Positions 34,878 through 43,522 of a DNA stretch of 64,000 bases are shown here, one piece after another. Made by a program: the position numbers and the translations under genes. The stretch spans positions 1 through 64,000 of the forward strand of contig JAEWTW010000045.1 in assembly GCA_023397655.1 (NCBI GenBank), in the 5' to 3' direction. The notes beneath the pieces were generated by a model. The model was not told where the DNA came from. It saw only the letters and a list, made by a program, of their open reading frames with translations, and did not search any database. This stretch comes from Bacillota bacterium (GTDB lineage: Bacteria > Bacillota > Clostridia > Christensenellales > SZUA-584). How positions within the stretch are numbered: position 1 is the first letter of the stretch; every line of letters begins with the position of its first letter.

Positions 34878-35877
34878 TGAGTTCGTCCTCCGAGCCGCGG
34901 GATATAATGATCTCTCCGGCATCATCAAGCTGCCGTATCACGTTGACGATCTTCTGCTGCGCCTCCTCCACGTCTCTGACGCGGATGGGACCCATGAACT
35001 CCATGTCTTCCTTGATCATTTCCTGGAGACGGTTGGAGATGTTGCCAAATATCACGTTGGACACCTCTGCGGATGAGCCCTTGAGCGCCACAGCCAGATC
35101 GCGGTTGTCGATCTCCTTCAGCACCCGCTGTACAGCCTGGTTTCCAAGCTTTACAATGTCCTCGAACACGAACATGCGCTTGCGGATTTCCTCCACCAGC
35201 TCCGCATCCGCCTCTTCCAGCGACTCCAGCAGATGCCGCTCCGTACCGCGGTCTACACTGTTCAGTATGTTGACGAGGATGTCGATGCCGCCCGCTGAGG
35301 TCTGGTCGCCAAAGTTCATCGACGACAGCTTTTTCTCCAGCACGCGTTCCGTTTCCTTAATATATTCGGGTGACGTGGACCCCATGTTGGCGATACGGGC
35401 AATCACGCTCGTCTGCTTGTCCAATGGCAGGTTGGCCAGTATGTTGGCCGCATACTTGGGTTCAAGGTACGAGAGTATCAGCGCGATGGTCTGTGGGTGC
35501 TCGTTCTGCAAGAAGTTGAGCACCTGTGTGACGTCGGCTTTTCGTATGAAGTCAAACGGTTTCACACGCAACGACGAAGACAGCTTCATGATAAGATCGT
35601 TGGTGCGCTCTTCGCCGAATGCCTTCGCCAGTATCTCCCGCGCGTAATCGATGCCGCCCTCGGAGATGTATTTGCGCGCAATGCACATCTGAAAGAACTC
35701 GTCCACCACCGACTCCTTGGTCTCAGGCTCCACACGCCTCATCGTGGTGATAGCCAGCGTCAGCTGCTCGATCTCCTCTTCCGACAGGTACTTATAGATT
35801 TTTGCCGCCCGCTCCTTGCCCATTGTGATCAGCAGTACGGCTGCTTTTTCTCTTGTCGATATTCTCTCGCGTGGCAT
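34870..35877 (-). CDS. fliG: Flagellar motor switch protein FliG
   Basis: A 335-residue rotor protein of family length. It has an N-terminal FliF-binding domain (STREKAAVLLITMG), the middle-domain EHPQTIALILSYL motif, and a C-terminal domain whose charged helix touches MotA (RDLAVALKGSSAEVSN, VRDVEEAQQKIV). Confidence 0.97.
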   Translation of the reverse strand: MPRERISTREKAAVLLITMGKERAAKIYKYLSEEEIEQLTLAITTMRRVEPETKESVVDEFFQMCIARKYISEGGIDYAREILAKAFGEERTNDLIMKLSSSLRVKPFDFIRKADVTQVLNFLQNEHPQTIALILSYLEPKYAANILANLPLDKQTSVIARIANMGSTSPEYIKETERVLEKKLSSMNFGDQTSAGGIDILVNILNSVDRGTERHLLESLEEADAELVEEIRKRMFVFEDIVKLGNQAVQRVLKEIDNRDLAVALKGSSAEVSNVIFGNISNRLQEMIKEDMEFMGPIRVRDVEEAQQKIVNVIRQLDDAGEIIISRGSEDELIV

Positions 35878-35892
35878 AGCATTCTCTCCGTG

Positions 35893-37473
35893 TTATTCCT
35901 CGTTGAGCCAGTTGCGCAGCAGGTTTGCTACCGACTCAGGGTTTTTGCCGATGTAGTCTTCCAGTATCGACATCTTGTTGTCCGCCGATTCCAGATCGTC
36001 CAGATTCACGTCCTCGCCATCCTGCACAGGCAAGGCGCCCGGTATGATAACTTCATCGGCTATGTATTCCAGCCCGCCTTGCGGCGCTTTATTCTTGCGG
36101 AACATGCGAACGATCATGAAAAGTATGATCAGCACCACCAGCCCCGTTACAGCCATGATCACCAGCCGCATCGTGGCCGCGTTCTGAGCGCTTCTGAGCA
36201 TCTCCTGCTGCAGCTCCATCGCATTTGCCACTTCGTCGCTCTGCGCCGCTTCCTGGAAGGGCAGCATCTGGACGGTAACGCGGTCCTCCGGCACGCCGAT
36301 GGCCGTCGCCACCAGAGTGACAGCCTCCGCGGTGTAATCTTCTGCAGCGTTGCTGTTGATCACCACGGATACAGACAGGTCCTCGATCTTGCCTTTGGCT
36401 TCTTCAATTTGTGTCTTGGTCTGATTGAGCTCGTAGTTGGCCTCGCGCGATATATTATAGTAGGCGGAATCGCCTTCGCCCTCCAGCGCAGCCAGATACT
36501 CGGAAGCTGTTCCGTTCGCATCAAGGCCCGCCACACTGCCGCTCTGACCATCCTGATCGCTGCTGATTGCCTCGATCAGCTCCTTCATGCTCACGGTGAG
36601 GCCTTCCGTGCCCTCAACCGGCGGCTCAAATTTTACCGATTCCGTCACCTTATTATCAAAGTTGAGCTTGACATTGACCTCGGCCAGCACATTTTCCGCA
36701 CCGAACACCGGGCTCAGCAGATTGATGACCTGATTTTGCAGTTGCTGCTGCACGCTGGATTGCAGTCCCATCTGTGTATCCACGCTGGACGCGACAGAAT
36801 CACCGCCCGCTTTATAAAGGTTCATCTGCGAATCCACAATGCGGATATCTTCTACGCTCATTCCGGATATGCTGTTGGAAACCAGCTCGGCAATGGCCTC
36901 AACTTCGCCACTGTCCAGCTTCTGCCCGTTTTTGAGCGTCAGCATCACGGACGCTGTGGCCGGTTTTTTGTTGTCAGAAAGCACGTATGAGCTGTCCTCA
37001 CCCAGGTCGATATTGACCACCGAGTCGTCGACCTTGCTCATTTTGTTGATAGTTTGGCGCAGATTCTCCTGAAGCTGAAACTGGTAATACACCTGCTTTT
37101 CCATCTCAGTAACACCAAGCCCCGAAGCGTTCTGGAAAATATCATAGCTGATACCGCTGCCCGGATACCCTTGAGCTGCCAGCTGCATGCGCACGGCATC
37201 CGCCTGGTCTTCCGCCACCAGAATGGTATCATTCCCCTGCGCTTTGGCGTCCACGCCCATCTCCGTCAGGGTCGACATTATCTCACCCGCGTCAGATGGC
37301 TCCATGCCGCTGTAAAGCACCGTATAGTTTGTTTGGTTCAGAAAAACAGAAACTGCAATAATGATAACGATGATAATAACGGCCAGCACGATGATACGTG
37401 TCTTTTGGCCTTTACTCATTTTTTTGAAAGATTCCAGAATCTTGGACGGTAGCTTCGTCAGCGCGTTTGCCAT
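35893..37473 (-). CDS. fliF: Flagellar MS-ring protein FliF
   Basis: A 526-residue protein. The first membrane helix is near residue 25, then the ring-building motifs LFSGMEPSD-like VLYSGMEPSDAGEI, YDIFQNASGLGVTEMEKQV and the YRKE-like periplasmic domain; the second helix is at about residues 430 to 450, and the C-terminal tail for FliG ends VANLLRNWLNEE. It is the first gene of the fliF-fliY block. It is not preceded by flgB-flgC-fliE, which lie about 18 kb away. Confidence 0.97.
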   Translation of the reverse strand: MANALTKLPSKILESFKKMSKGQKTRIIVLAVIIIVIIIAVSVFLNQTNYTVLYSGMEPSDAGEIMSTLTEMGVDAKAQGNDTILVAEDQADAVRMQLAAQGYPGSGISYDIFQNASGLGVTEMEKQVYYQFQLQENLRQTINKMSKVDDSVVNIDLGEDSSYVLSDNKKPATASVMLTLKNGQKLDSGEVEAIAELVSNSISGMSVEDIRIVDSQMNLYKAGGDSVASSVDTQMGLQSSVQQQLQNQVINLLSPVFGAENVLAEVNVKLNFDNKVTESVKFEPPVEGTEGLTVSMKELIEAISSDQDGQSGSVAGLDANGTASEYLAALEGEGDSAYYNISREANYELNQTKTQIEEAKGKIEDLSVSVVINSNAAEDYTAEAVTLVATAIGVPEDRVTVQMLPFQEAAQSDEVANAMELQQEMLRSAQNAATMRLVIMAVTGLVVLIILFMIVRMFRKNKAPQGGLEYIADEVIIPGALPVQDGEDVNLDDLESADNKMSILEDYIGKNPESVANLLRNWLNEE

Positions 37474-37589
37474 AATACATCCCTACAATATATTATTTCA
37501 GTTCATATATTTACTTATCTCTATATGAGAGAGTCCGACTTATTAATAAACAAAAAAAGCGGGCTGAATCAATTTTTTGAATTTTCCGT

Positions 37590-37616
37590 TAAAGTCTCAG
37601 TTTTTTGTGCCGATAT
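37590..37616 (+). promoter_or_regulatory. SigD (sigma-28) promoter of flagellin
   Basis: TAAA, a 15-bp spacer, then GCCGATAT, an exact match to the Firmicutes SigD consensus. It gives a leader of about 105 nt before the flagellin start. Confidence 0.93.
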
Positions 37617-37684
37617 GTATGGTGTAAGGTTCAAAAGCCCCGCAAACAAGGCGCCAATAAGCCGGGGCAAATGGATCAAGCAAA

Positions 37685-37719
37685 TAGCAAGGATGCTAAA
37701 TAAAAAAATTCATGGAGGA
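37685..37719 (+). promoter_or_regulatory. Predicted CsrA-binding sites in the flagellin leader
   Basis: TAGCA-AGGA-TGCTA (37685 to 37698) is a 5-bp stem presenting GGA in a four-base loop, and the core GCAAGGATGC fits the CsrA consensus. A second GGA pair is in the ribosome site GGAGGA (37714 to 37719). The pattern of one hairpin site plus one overlapping the ribosome site is that known for Bacillus hag. Confidence 0.7.
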
Positions 37720-37728
37720 AAATAACTT

Positions 37729-38844
37729 ATGCGTATTAACAACAACTTGATGGCGATGAACACTCACCGCCAGTACTCGATCAACAACAACAATGCGGCG
37801 AAATCGACTGAGAAACTGAGCTCGGGCTCTCGCATCAACCGCGCGGGCGACGATGCTGCCGGTCTGGCGATTTCCGAAAAGATGAGAGCGCAGATCCGCG
37901 GCCTCGACATGGCTTCCAAAAACAGCAACGATGCGATTTCGCTGGTACAGACGGCTGAAGGCGCGCTGACCGAGACCCACTCCATACTGCAGCGTATGCG
38001 CGAGCTGGCCACGCAGTCAGCTTCGGACACCAACGATGACGGCGTTGACCGTGCGGCGTTGGATGCAGAATTCCAGCAGCTGAAACTGGAAATCGACGAC
38101 ATCGCCAGCAAAACGGCGTTCAACGGTAAGAAGCTGTTGGACGGCACCTTTGGCTCAAACGCTACAGTGGATGCTGGCAGTGATATCCAGGCTGGTTTGC
38201 AGGGTGTTACAAAAATCTCTCTTGAGGGCTTCGCAGCGGGCGCCCATTCGATCGTGTTTGATCTTCCCGGCGCAACGGGTACTGACTATACGGCGACATT
38301 GGGTACCACAACGATCAGCTTTGCGCAGCCAGCAGCAGGCGGCGGCAGCTTTACCCTCGATTTTGGCGGTGGCCAGGTCGTTAGCATCGAAATGGGCTCG
38401 CATGCCGCTGACGCCTTCGATGGAGATAACCTTGACTTCACAGTCGCGGGCAACTCCGCCAAGATTCAGACGGGCGCCAACGAAGGCGACAGCCTGTCTA
38501 TCAGCATCGATAGCATGAAGGCTGCTGACTTGGGTCTGGGCGCCAGCGCCATCGGCAGTCAGGCGAATGCGGAAGCAGCCATCACATCGGTCAACACCGC
38601 GATCAACACGGTTTCCACACAGCGCGCCACATTGGGTGCCACGCAGAACCGGCTTGACCACAAGATCAACAACCTGGATACTTCATCCGAGAACCTGCAG
38701 GCTGCCGAGAGCCGCATCCGCGACCTCGACATGGCAAAAGAGATGACGACCTTCACGAAGAACAACATCCTGACGCAGGCTGCTACGGCCATGTTGGCTC
38801 AGGCCAACCAGGCTCCGCAGAACGTCCTGTCGCTCCTCAGGTAA
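37729..38844 (+). CDS. hag: Flagellin
   Basis: A 371-residue filament protein. The conserved N-terminal D0/D1 region (MRINNNLMAMNTHRQ through LQRMRELATQSASDTND) and C-terminal D1/D0 region (NRLDHKINNLDTSSENLQAAESRI to the end VLSLLR) are intact. A Gly/Ala-rich variable domain occupies about residues 140 to 280. It is the only plus-strand gene within the flagellar cluster and lies head to head with fliF. Control appears double: SigD for transcription and FliW-CsrA for translation. Confidence 0.97.
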   Translation: MRINNNLMAMNTHRQYSINNNNAAKSTEKLSSGSRINRAGDDAAGLAISEKMRAQIRGLDMASKNSNDAISLVQTAEGALTETHSILQRMRELATQSASDTNDDGVDRAALDAEFQQLKLEIDDIASKTAFNGKKLLDGTFGSNATVDAGSDIQAGLQGVTKISLEGFAAGAHSIVFDLPGATGTDYTATLGTTTISFAQPAAGGGSFTLDFGGGQVVSIEMGSHAADAFDGDNLDFTVAGNSAKIQTGANEGDSLSISIDSMKAADLGLGASAIGSQANAEAAITSVNTAINTVSTQRATLGATQNRLDHKINNLDTSSENLQAAESRIRDLDMAKEMTTFTKNNILTQAATAMLAQANQAPQNVLSLLR

Positions 38845-38897
38845 GAAAAACGCAACAGGTGTTCGCCCCTACCGAACGCCCGCGTTTATCACAAAAA

Positions 38898-38925
38898 AAA
38901 GCTCCGGCCTTATGGGCCGGGCTTT
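38898..38925 (+). terminator. Terminator of flagellin
   Basis: AAAGC-T-CCGGCC, loop, GGCCGG-GCTTT: a 6-bp GC stem plus a 5-bp outer stem with one bulged T, followed by TTTTTTT. It is 53 bp past the stop codon. Confidence 0.88.
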
Positions 38926-38950
38926 TTTTATTGGGCTTTAGCACAATAAA

Positions 38951-39172
38951 CCCCCAGTTTTACCGGGGGAATTAAAAGGCTTTAGCTTACAGCAGTTAAG
39001 CGAAGCGAATGACAAAAAAATAGACTGTCAAAAGCAGTGCGCTCGAGAGAACTACTGCTTTAGCAGTCGTAGGGCAAGTAATGCGAATGGCGGACCATTC
39101 AGTGCGTCTTAAGACGCTGGCCTGTAATATGCCCTTTTACGGCTAGTGCATACCACCAGTTCAACTGGTGGT
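38951..39172 (+). mobile_element. IS200/IS605-like miniature element (no transposase)
   Basis: Two hairpins 180 bp apart bound this segment: CCCCCAGTTTTACCGGGGG on the left and ACCACCAGT-TCA-ACTGGTGGT (9-bp stem, 3-nt loop) on the right. Short hairpins near each end, instead of inverted terminal repeats, are the hallmark of IS200/IS605 elements and of their non-autonomous derivatives (PATEs). No transposase or tnpB is present. It begins about 25 bp after the flagellin terminator. The assignment is by structure and not by a database match; the exact ends are unknown. Confidence 0.5.
39023..39134 (+). ncRNA. Candidate structured RNA inside the miniature element
   Basis: A hairpin of GACTG/CAGTC enclosing AAAGCAGT/ACTGCTTT (39023 to 39068) is followed by a three-way junction: GGGCA (39072) closes with TGCCC (39134) around AATGG-cgga-CCATT and GCGTC-ttaa-GACGC. 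With the right-end hairpin this resembles the compact RNAs (HEARO or omega/reRNA type) carried at the ends of IS605-family elements. The strand is inferred from the T-run after the right hairpin. Confidence 0.4.
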
Positions 39173-39769
39173 TTTGATTACCGAAAACCTTTGATGAGCA
39201 TTCAAATTGAAGATCAAGGCTTAATTTTCTAATGTAAGTCAGACTCCTGTATATACACCTGATGTGCCGGTCTCTGAAATTGTATTATGCAGATGTCTCC
39301 TCTGCCCCAATCTGGTTTCTTTGCGTTGCAGCATGCTGCGGCACAGATATCCTCGGCAGAGACCATCAACGAGCTTCCTGTAATGCCCCCTTCGTTCGTA
39401 TGTGCCAATGCGGGTCCACGGCGTTCACACATGCTTTAATCCCGCCGCAACGATGGCTACAGCGTTCGCGCATGCCGTGACAGCGCTTCAGCGGAAGCTG
39501 ACAACGTGCATGGCCTTCAGCCGTTACATACCTCCGTTTTCCGGCTCTTTGTATCTGATATCACCTTGCCGGATGCGTCGAACGAACGCATGAAACTGAC
39601 CATTGTTTCCGTTCAAGCTTCAGCCATGTGCCCTCACGCCCGTTATACTTGCACCACACGCTGCCCTTACGCTGTGGTACAGAACCGCCAGCCTTCCCGG
39701 CAGTAGTGCTGACTGGCCGTGCAAGCCGCTTGCATTCCGCTGTCCTTACAACCTGAGCATCAAATAAAT
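39173..39769. other. Gene-free region of unknown content
   Basis: No reading frame longer than about 75 codons lies here, none has a ribosome site with family motifs, and I recognise no tRNA, RNase P, tmRNA or SRP RNA signature. It contains a 12-bp palindrome GCAGCATGCTGC (39328 to 39339), several short helices such as GCTTC-agcg-GAAGC, and three copies of GCGTT-N4-CATGC. It may be a decayed gene, the remains of a larger element, or an uncharacterised RNA. Confidence 0.5.
39323..39475 (+). repeat. Three copies of GCGTT-N4-CATGC
   Basis: The copies are at 39323 to 39336 (GCGTTGCAGCATGC), 39421 to 39434 (GCGTTCACACATGC) and 39462 to 39475 (GCGTTCGCGCATGC). All ten fixed bases match in each copy. 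Their function is unknown. Confidence 0.6.
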
Positions 39770-39800
39770 AAGCCCTCCGGCGCAATATGCCGAAAGGCTT
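39770..39800 (-). terminator. Terminator of the flhO-csrA operon
   Basis: The minus strand reads AAGCCTTTCGGC, a 7-nt loop, then GCCGGAGGGCTT (12 pairs including G-U), followed by ATTTATTTG, about 20 bp past the csrA stop. Confidence 0.8.
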
Positions 39801-39821
39801 GAGTATTTTATCGTCTGCCGC

Positions 39822-40037
39822 TTACGGGCGGGTCGTGTTGAATGTGATAGCGGGCGTATGAATCGCGGTCCTGTTAATATCGATCGTCTGCTCCAGCAGT
39901 TCCTTACGGTAAATACGCATCTCTTTGGGAGCCTGTATTCCGATGCGAACCCTGTCCCCTTCAATAGCAAGGATCTCAATGGAAATATCCTGATTCAGCG
40001 CTATCCCTTCACCTGCTTTCCTGGACAGTACCAGCAT
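39822..40037 (-). CDS. csrA: Carbon storage regulator CsrA
   Basis: A 71-residue RNA-binding protein: MLVLSRKAGEGIALNQDISI, the GDRVRIGIQAPKEMRIYR core, and a short tail. As a dimer it binds GGA hairpins and blocks translation, classically of flagellin. GGAGGGAG lies 6 bases before the ATG. It overlaps fliW by 29 bp, so antagonist and regulator are made together. Confidence 0.97.
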   Translation of the reverse strand: MLVLSRKAGEGIALNQDISIEILAIEGDRVRIGIQAPKEMRIYRKELLEQTIDINRTAIHTPAITFNTTRP

Positions 40038-40494
40038 CTTGATCTCCCTCCTTAAGCAAACTCTTCATGATGGCGTCATACACAGGCCAGCGGACCGGAA
40101 GGGCCTGCGCATCCACAATGATCTGCTTTCCGATCCCGCGCTTGGTATTGATGACGATAGGAGCCGCCAGATTCACTGTCATATCCTCCGCCTGCTCAGG
40201 AATCACCACCACATTCATTACCAGCAGGTCGTTCTGACTCTCCACGAACAGGTCTTCCAGCTCGTTTTCCCGTATATCGATATAATAGTCGTCCAGCACC
40301 TCAAAAGTCAATATCACCGGCAAAGCAATATATTTGTTTTCCGTTGACTGAAGCCAGTAAATCGGCTTGGTTTGGGCTATCTCCAATATTATAAAATTTC
40401 GCAGTTCTTCAAAACCCGGTATCCCCACAGGAAACTCAATCATCTTGTTGTCTTTTGTATCAAAGCTCCCGAAGCGATCGGTATCAATAATCAT
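40009..40494 (-). CDS. fliW: Flagellar assembly factor FliW
   Basis: A 161-residue protein: FPVGIPGFEELRNFIIL, the WLQSTENKYIALPVILTFEV strand region, and APIVINTKRGIGKQIIV. FliW binds CsrA and is displaced by free flagellin, forming the homeostatic switch of flagellin synthesis. It lies upstream of and overlaps csrA, as in most Firmicutes. Confidence 0.96.
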   Translation of the reverse strand: MIIDTDRFGSFDTKDNKMIEFPVGIPGFEELRNFIILEIAQTKPIYWLQSTENKYIALPVILTFEVLDDYYIDIRENELEDLFVESQNDLLVMNVVVIPEQAEDMTVNLAAPIVINTKRGIGKQIIVDAQALPVRWPVYDAIMKSLLKEGDQDAGTVQESR

Positions 40495-40519
40495 ATAGTT
40501 CCTCCTGATCTCTCAGCAA

Positions 40520-41455
40520 TTATTTCAGAAAATCGACAAGCGACGGTTGGATGATCTTTGAACCAATCTGGAGCACCGCAGTATACACGTTCTCAGCCAT
40601 TTTAAAGTTCATGATCGCTTCAGCCTGATCCACATCCTCCAGCTTTGACTTCATGTCGGTATACATCAAGCTGTCCTCTTCATACCGGTTGGCAATCAAC
40701 TCAAGCCGGTTGACACGGCCGCCGATATCGGCAGCAACGGCCAGCACACGGCTTTGTCCCGCCAGAAGCTTATCGGCGTAACCGCTCAATTCATCCGCTC
40801 CTGCGTCGGCGCTAAGTGCATTATACAGGTTATCCAGTATTGTGTAAATGCTGTCATCACCTGTTCCGATAAGTTCGGTACCGTTTACAGCGACGTCCAT
40901 TTTCAGGTTGAAACCCACCTCGTATTGGACAGAGACGCCGCCCTCGGCAATCAGCGACGGATTGGATGCATCCGACATATCCAAACCGTTATACAAAAGG
41001 TTTCCGCTGCCGTCCAGCGAAAAAGGAGCTTTGTTGGTGTTAAAACCGCCGAAAATATACTTGTCGCCCGACTGGGCATTGCCAATCGTCATAACGTGGT
41101 CGCGCAATTGGCCGATCAGCTCCGCAGCCGCTGTCTTATCCTCTTCGGTCATAAAATCGTTGGACAGCTCGATGGTCGTCTCATACGCTGATTGAATCAG
41201 CTCGTTCAACTCCATCACTGACGACTCTGTCTGTTCCAGCCTTGTCAGCCCCATGTCGACGTTCTCTTTAAACTGCTCACCCTTGTATAGCTTGACACGG
41301 TATTGCAGCACGGACACAGCATCCACAGGGTCGTCCGACAGCTTGTTTAAACGCTTGCCCGAAGACATCTGTGTCTGCAGTTCCACCATGTTGCCCATGT
41401 TATTATTTAAATTTCTCAGGTAGCTGTCATGAATCATTCCATTGGTTATCCGCAT
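40520..41455 (-). CDS. flgL: Flagellar hook-filament junction protein FlgL
   Basis: A 311-residue flagellin-like protein. The N-terminal MRITNGMIHDSYLRNLNNN with SSGKRLNKLSDDPV and the C-terminal SKLEDVDQAEAIMNFKMAENVYTAVLQIGSK match FlgL. It joins FlgK to the filament. It lies between flgK and fliW. Confidence 0.95.
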   Translation of the reverse strand: MRITNGMIHDSYLRNLNNNMGNMVELQTQMSSGKRLNKLSDDPVDAVSVLQYRVKLYKGEQFKENVDMGLTRLEQTESSVMELNELIQSAYETTIELSNDFMTEEDKTAAAELIGQLRDHVMTIGNAQSGDKYIFGGFNTNKAPFSLDGSGNLLYNGLDMSDASNPSLIAEGGVSVQYEVGFNLKMDVAVNGTELIGTGDDSIYTILDNLYNALSADAGADELSGYADKLLAGQSRVLAVAADIGGRVNRLELIANRYEEDSLMYTDMKSKLEDVDQAEAIMNFKMAENVYTAVLQIGSKIIQPSLVDFLK

Positions 41456-41477
41456 TTCAATAACCTCCTTTTACACC

Positions 41478-42977
41478 TTACAGGCCAACACGGCCCGTCC
41501 TGTTAATCAATACTTCCAGAGCTTCGTCAATAGCTGTCAGCACGCGGGCTGCTGCCGAATATGAGTGCTGATATGACACCAGATTGACCATCTCTTCATC
41601 CATCGACACGCCGGATACGGACTGCTTGCGTTCACTCAGGTTGGAGACAACCGACTGCTGGCTTTCCGCATTGGCTTTACACGTAGAGCTTTCTATGCCC
41701 ACTTCCACCACAGTGCTTTTCAGGTAATTCTCAAAGTTGCTCACTGTAGGCACATTTGAACTGGAAGACAGTGTTACCATCGCCAGTGCGATGACATTGT
41801 TGCCCTCATTCGTATTCGCTGCCGACAGATCAATCAGCTGGCTTGATGCGGCAATGTTAAACACGCTGTCCAGCACATCTGAAGACAGCGAGAAATTACC
41901 CGCCGTGATATCACCGTAGCCGCCCGCCGGCACTTCAAACAGGTTGATGCCAGTCTGAGATGTTGTCGTGCTGGTCGGCATCGTGTAGCCGGTGCTGTGA
42001 ATCGCATTGAACTGCTCAGCAATGCTTTGCGCCAGAGTGTTCAGGTTCTGCAGTATGCGCGGTATACCCAAATTATCCACCGAGGTGCTGTCGCGCAAGT
42101 CCTTCGCCGCCTGCAGTTTTCCGCTGCTGTAGTTAAACACGGTGCTGGTGCTTCCCACGTAGATCTCATAATATCCGGGTTCACCGGACACCTCGCCTGT
42201 CAGCTCCGGCCGTGCATCCAGCAGTGTCGCCGTTGTGTGGTTCACCAGATCAGTCCCTTCACAGCTGACGACCATCTTGCCGTCAGCCGACTCTGTGGCT
42301 GTGATATTAACCAATTGGGACAACTGATCGATCATCAGGTTCCGGCGATCCCGCATTTCGTTGGCCGCATTGCCCGAAAGCTCATAGGCGTATATCTGCT
42401 CATTGTATTTCGCAATGTTGGTGACAAGTGTGTTGATTTCATCCACCGTCAGCTTCATCGACTGGTTATACGAATTCTGCAGCTCAACCAACTGTTCATA
42501 GTGATGGTTGAACGTTTCCGTCATCTTCAGCGCGTTTTGCTGTACCGTCGCGCGGATCTCCTTGCTGGACGGATCGATGGAAAGATTGCTCAGGCTGTTG
42601 AAGAAATCAGCCATCGCCGAGGATATGTTGCTATCCTCGGACAGTTCGTTGATCACCGTCTCAATGTATTCCATCTCGTCAGCGCGCGTCTCCCAGTACC
42701 CCATCTTTGAGCTCTGGTTACGAAACTGCCGGTCCAGATAATCGCTGCGAATCTGCTCTATTTTCGTGATCTCTGCGCCGCCGCCTATCGAGCCTTTTGC
42801 AACTGGCGAAAGCCGGACATTTGCTGATGCCGGCTTGATGGACTCCACAATTAAACGCTGACGGGTATACCCTTCAGTGTTGGCATTGGATATGTTTTGG
42901 CCAGTCAGGTTGATGGCCTTCTGGCTGACTGTTAGCGCTGTTCTGGCAATCTCCAGACCGTAAAACAAACCGGACAT
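41478..42977 (-). CDS. flgK: Flagellar hook-associated protein FlgK
   Basis: A 499-residue protein. The N-terminus FYGLEIARTALTVSQKAINLTGQNISNANTEGYTRQR and the C-terminus VSMDEEMVNLVSYQHSYSAAARVLTAIDEALEVLINRTG are the paired axial motifs. It is the first junction protein on the hook. Genes flgN, flgK and flgL are adjacent, as usual. Confidence 0.96.
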   Translation of the reverse strand: MSGLFYGLEIARTALTVSQKAINLTGQNISNANTEGYTRQRLIVESIKPASANVRLSPVAKGSIGGGAEITKIEQIRSDYLDRQFRNQSSKMGYWETRADEMEYIETVINELSEDSNISSAMADFFNSLSNLSIDPSSKEIRATVQQNALKMTETFNHHYEQLVELQNSYNQSMKLTVDEINTLVTNIAKYNEQIYAYELSGNAANEMRDRRNLMIDQLSQLVNITATESADGKMVVSCEGTDLVNHTTATLLDARPELTGEVSGEPGYYEIYVGSTSTVFNYSSGKLQAAKDLRDSTSVDNLGIPRILQNLNTLAQSIAEQFNAIHSTGYTMPTSTTTSQTGINLFEVPAGGYGDITAGNFSLSSDVLDSVFNIAASSQLIDLSAANTNEGNNVIALAMVTLSSSSNVPTVSNFENYLKSTVVEVGIESSTCKANAESQQSVVSNLSERKQSVSGVSMDEEMVNLVSYQHSYSAAARVLTAIDEALEVLINRTGRVGL

Positions 42978-42989
42978 AATTCTCCTTTA

Positions 42990-43493
42990 TCACACCATCC
43001 GGTCGAGGACAAGCGTCGGCGTCTGTTGCAATTCACTCATCCTTCCGGAATATGAATAGGTGCCTATCGTCGTTGTGTGACCCGTCAGAAGGTTAACACA
43101 AAAAGCCGAGTACTGCAGGTGCGTATCCACCAGTTCCTTGTTAACCCTGCCAACGGCATTTATTTCCGATATGACTTGTTTGAGTTCCTCTTTAAGCGCC
43201 AGCAGACTTTTGCTTGCTTCACCCTGATGCAGTGCGGCAATATCGTCCAGCGTTGTCGTTTTAAAGTTCAGGCCGTGCTCCAGTGAGACTCTTCTTATGA
43301 TCTGCTCTCGTTCTGTTTCAAGCTGTCTGACCGTCTTGACAACAACCCATTCATGCGCCACAATGCGATCCAGCATGCCCACATCGTTGCTGAGCAGCGC
43401 ATCTTTTTTCTGCCTGGCTTTGTTGAGTATATCTTTGTATGCAGCCAACTCCTGCTGCATCACGTTCTGCAGCTGCTGTATAATATTGTCCAA
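42990..43493 (-). CDS. flgN: FlgN-type chaperone for FlgK and FlgL
   Basis: A 167-residue helical protein (IIQQLQNVMQQELAAYKDIL, LETEREQIIRRVSLEHGL) in the canonical flgM-flgN-flgK slot. It should hold FlgK and FlgL unfolded for export. I chose the TTG at 43493, 8 bases behind GAGGGG; the in-frame GTG at 43502 touches that ribosome site and is too close. Confidence 0.85.
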   Translation of the reverse strand: MDNIIQQLQNVMQQELAAYKDILNKARQKKDALLSNDVGMLDRIVAHEWVVVKTVRQLETEREQIIRRVSLEHGLNFKTTTLDDIAALHQGEASKSLLALKEELKQVISEINAVGRVNKELVDTHLQYSAFCVNLLTGHTTTIGTYSYSGRMSELQQTPTLVLDRMV

Positions 43494-43522
43494 TCTAATC
43501 ACCCCTCGTTAAGGCGCGGCAA

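Noticed and set aside
35497..36990. Open frame of 497 codons on the plus strand opposite fliG/fliF
   Set aside because: Crosses two genuine genes on the other strand; His/Arg/Leu-rich and without motifs; an antisense shadow due to codon bias.
39229..39785. Short minus-strand frames (67 and 74 codons) in the gene-free region
   Set aside because: No ribosome sites, no recognisable motif, and interrupted by stops; treated as non-coding.
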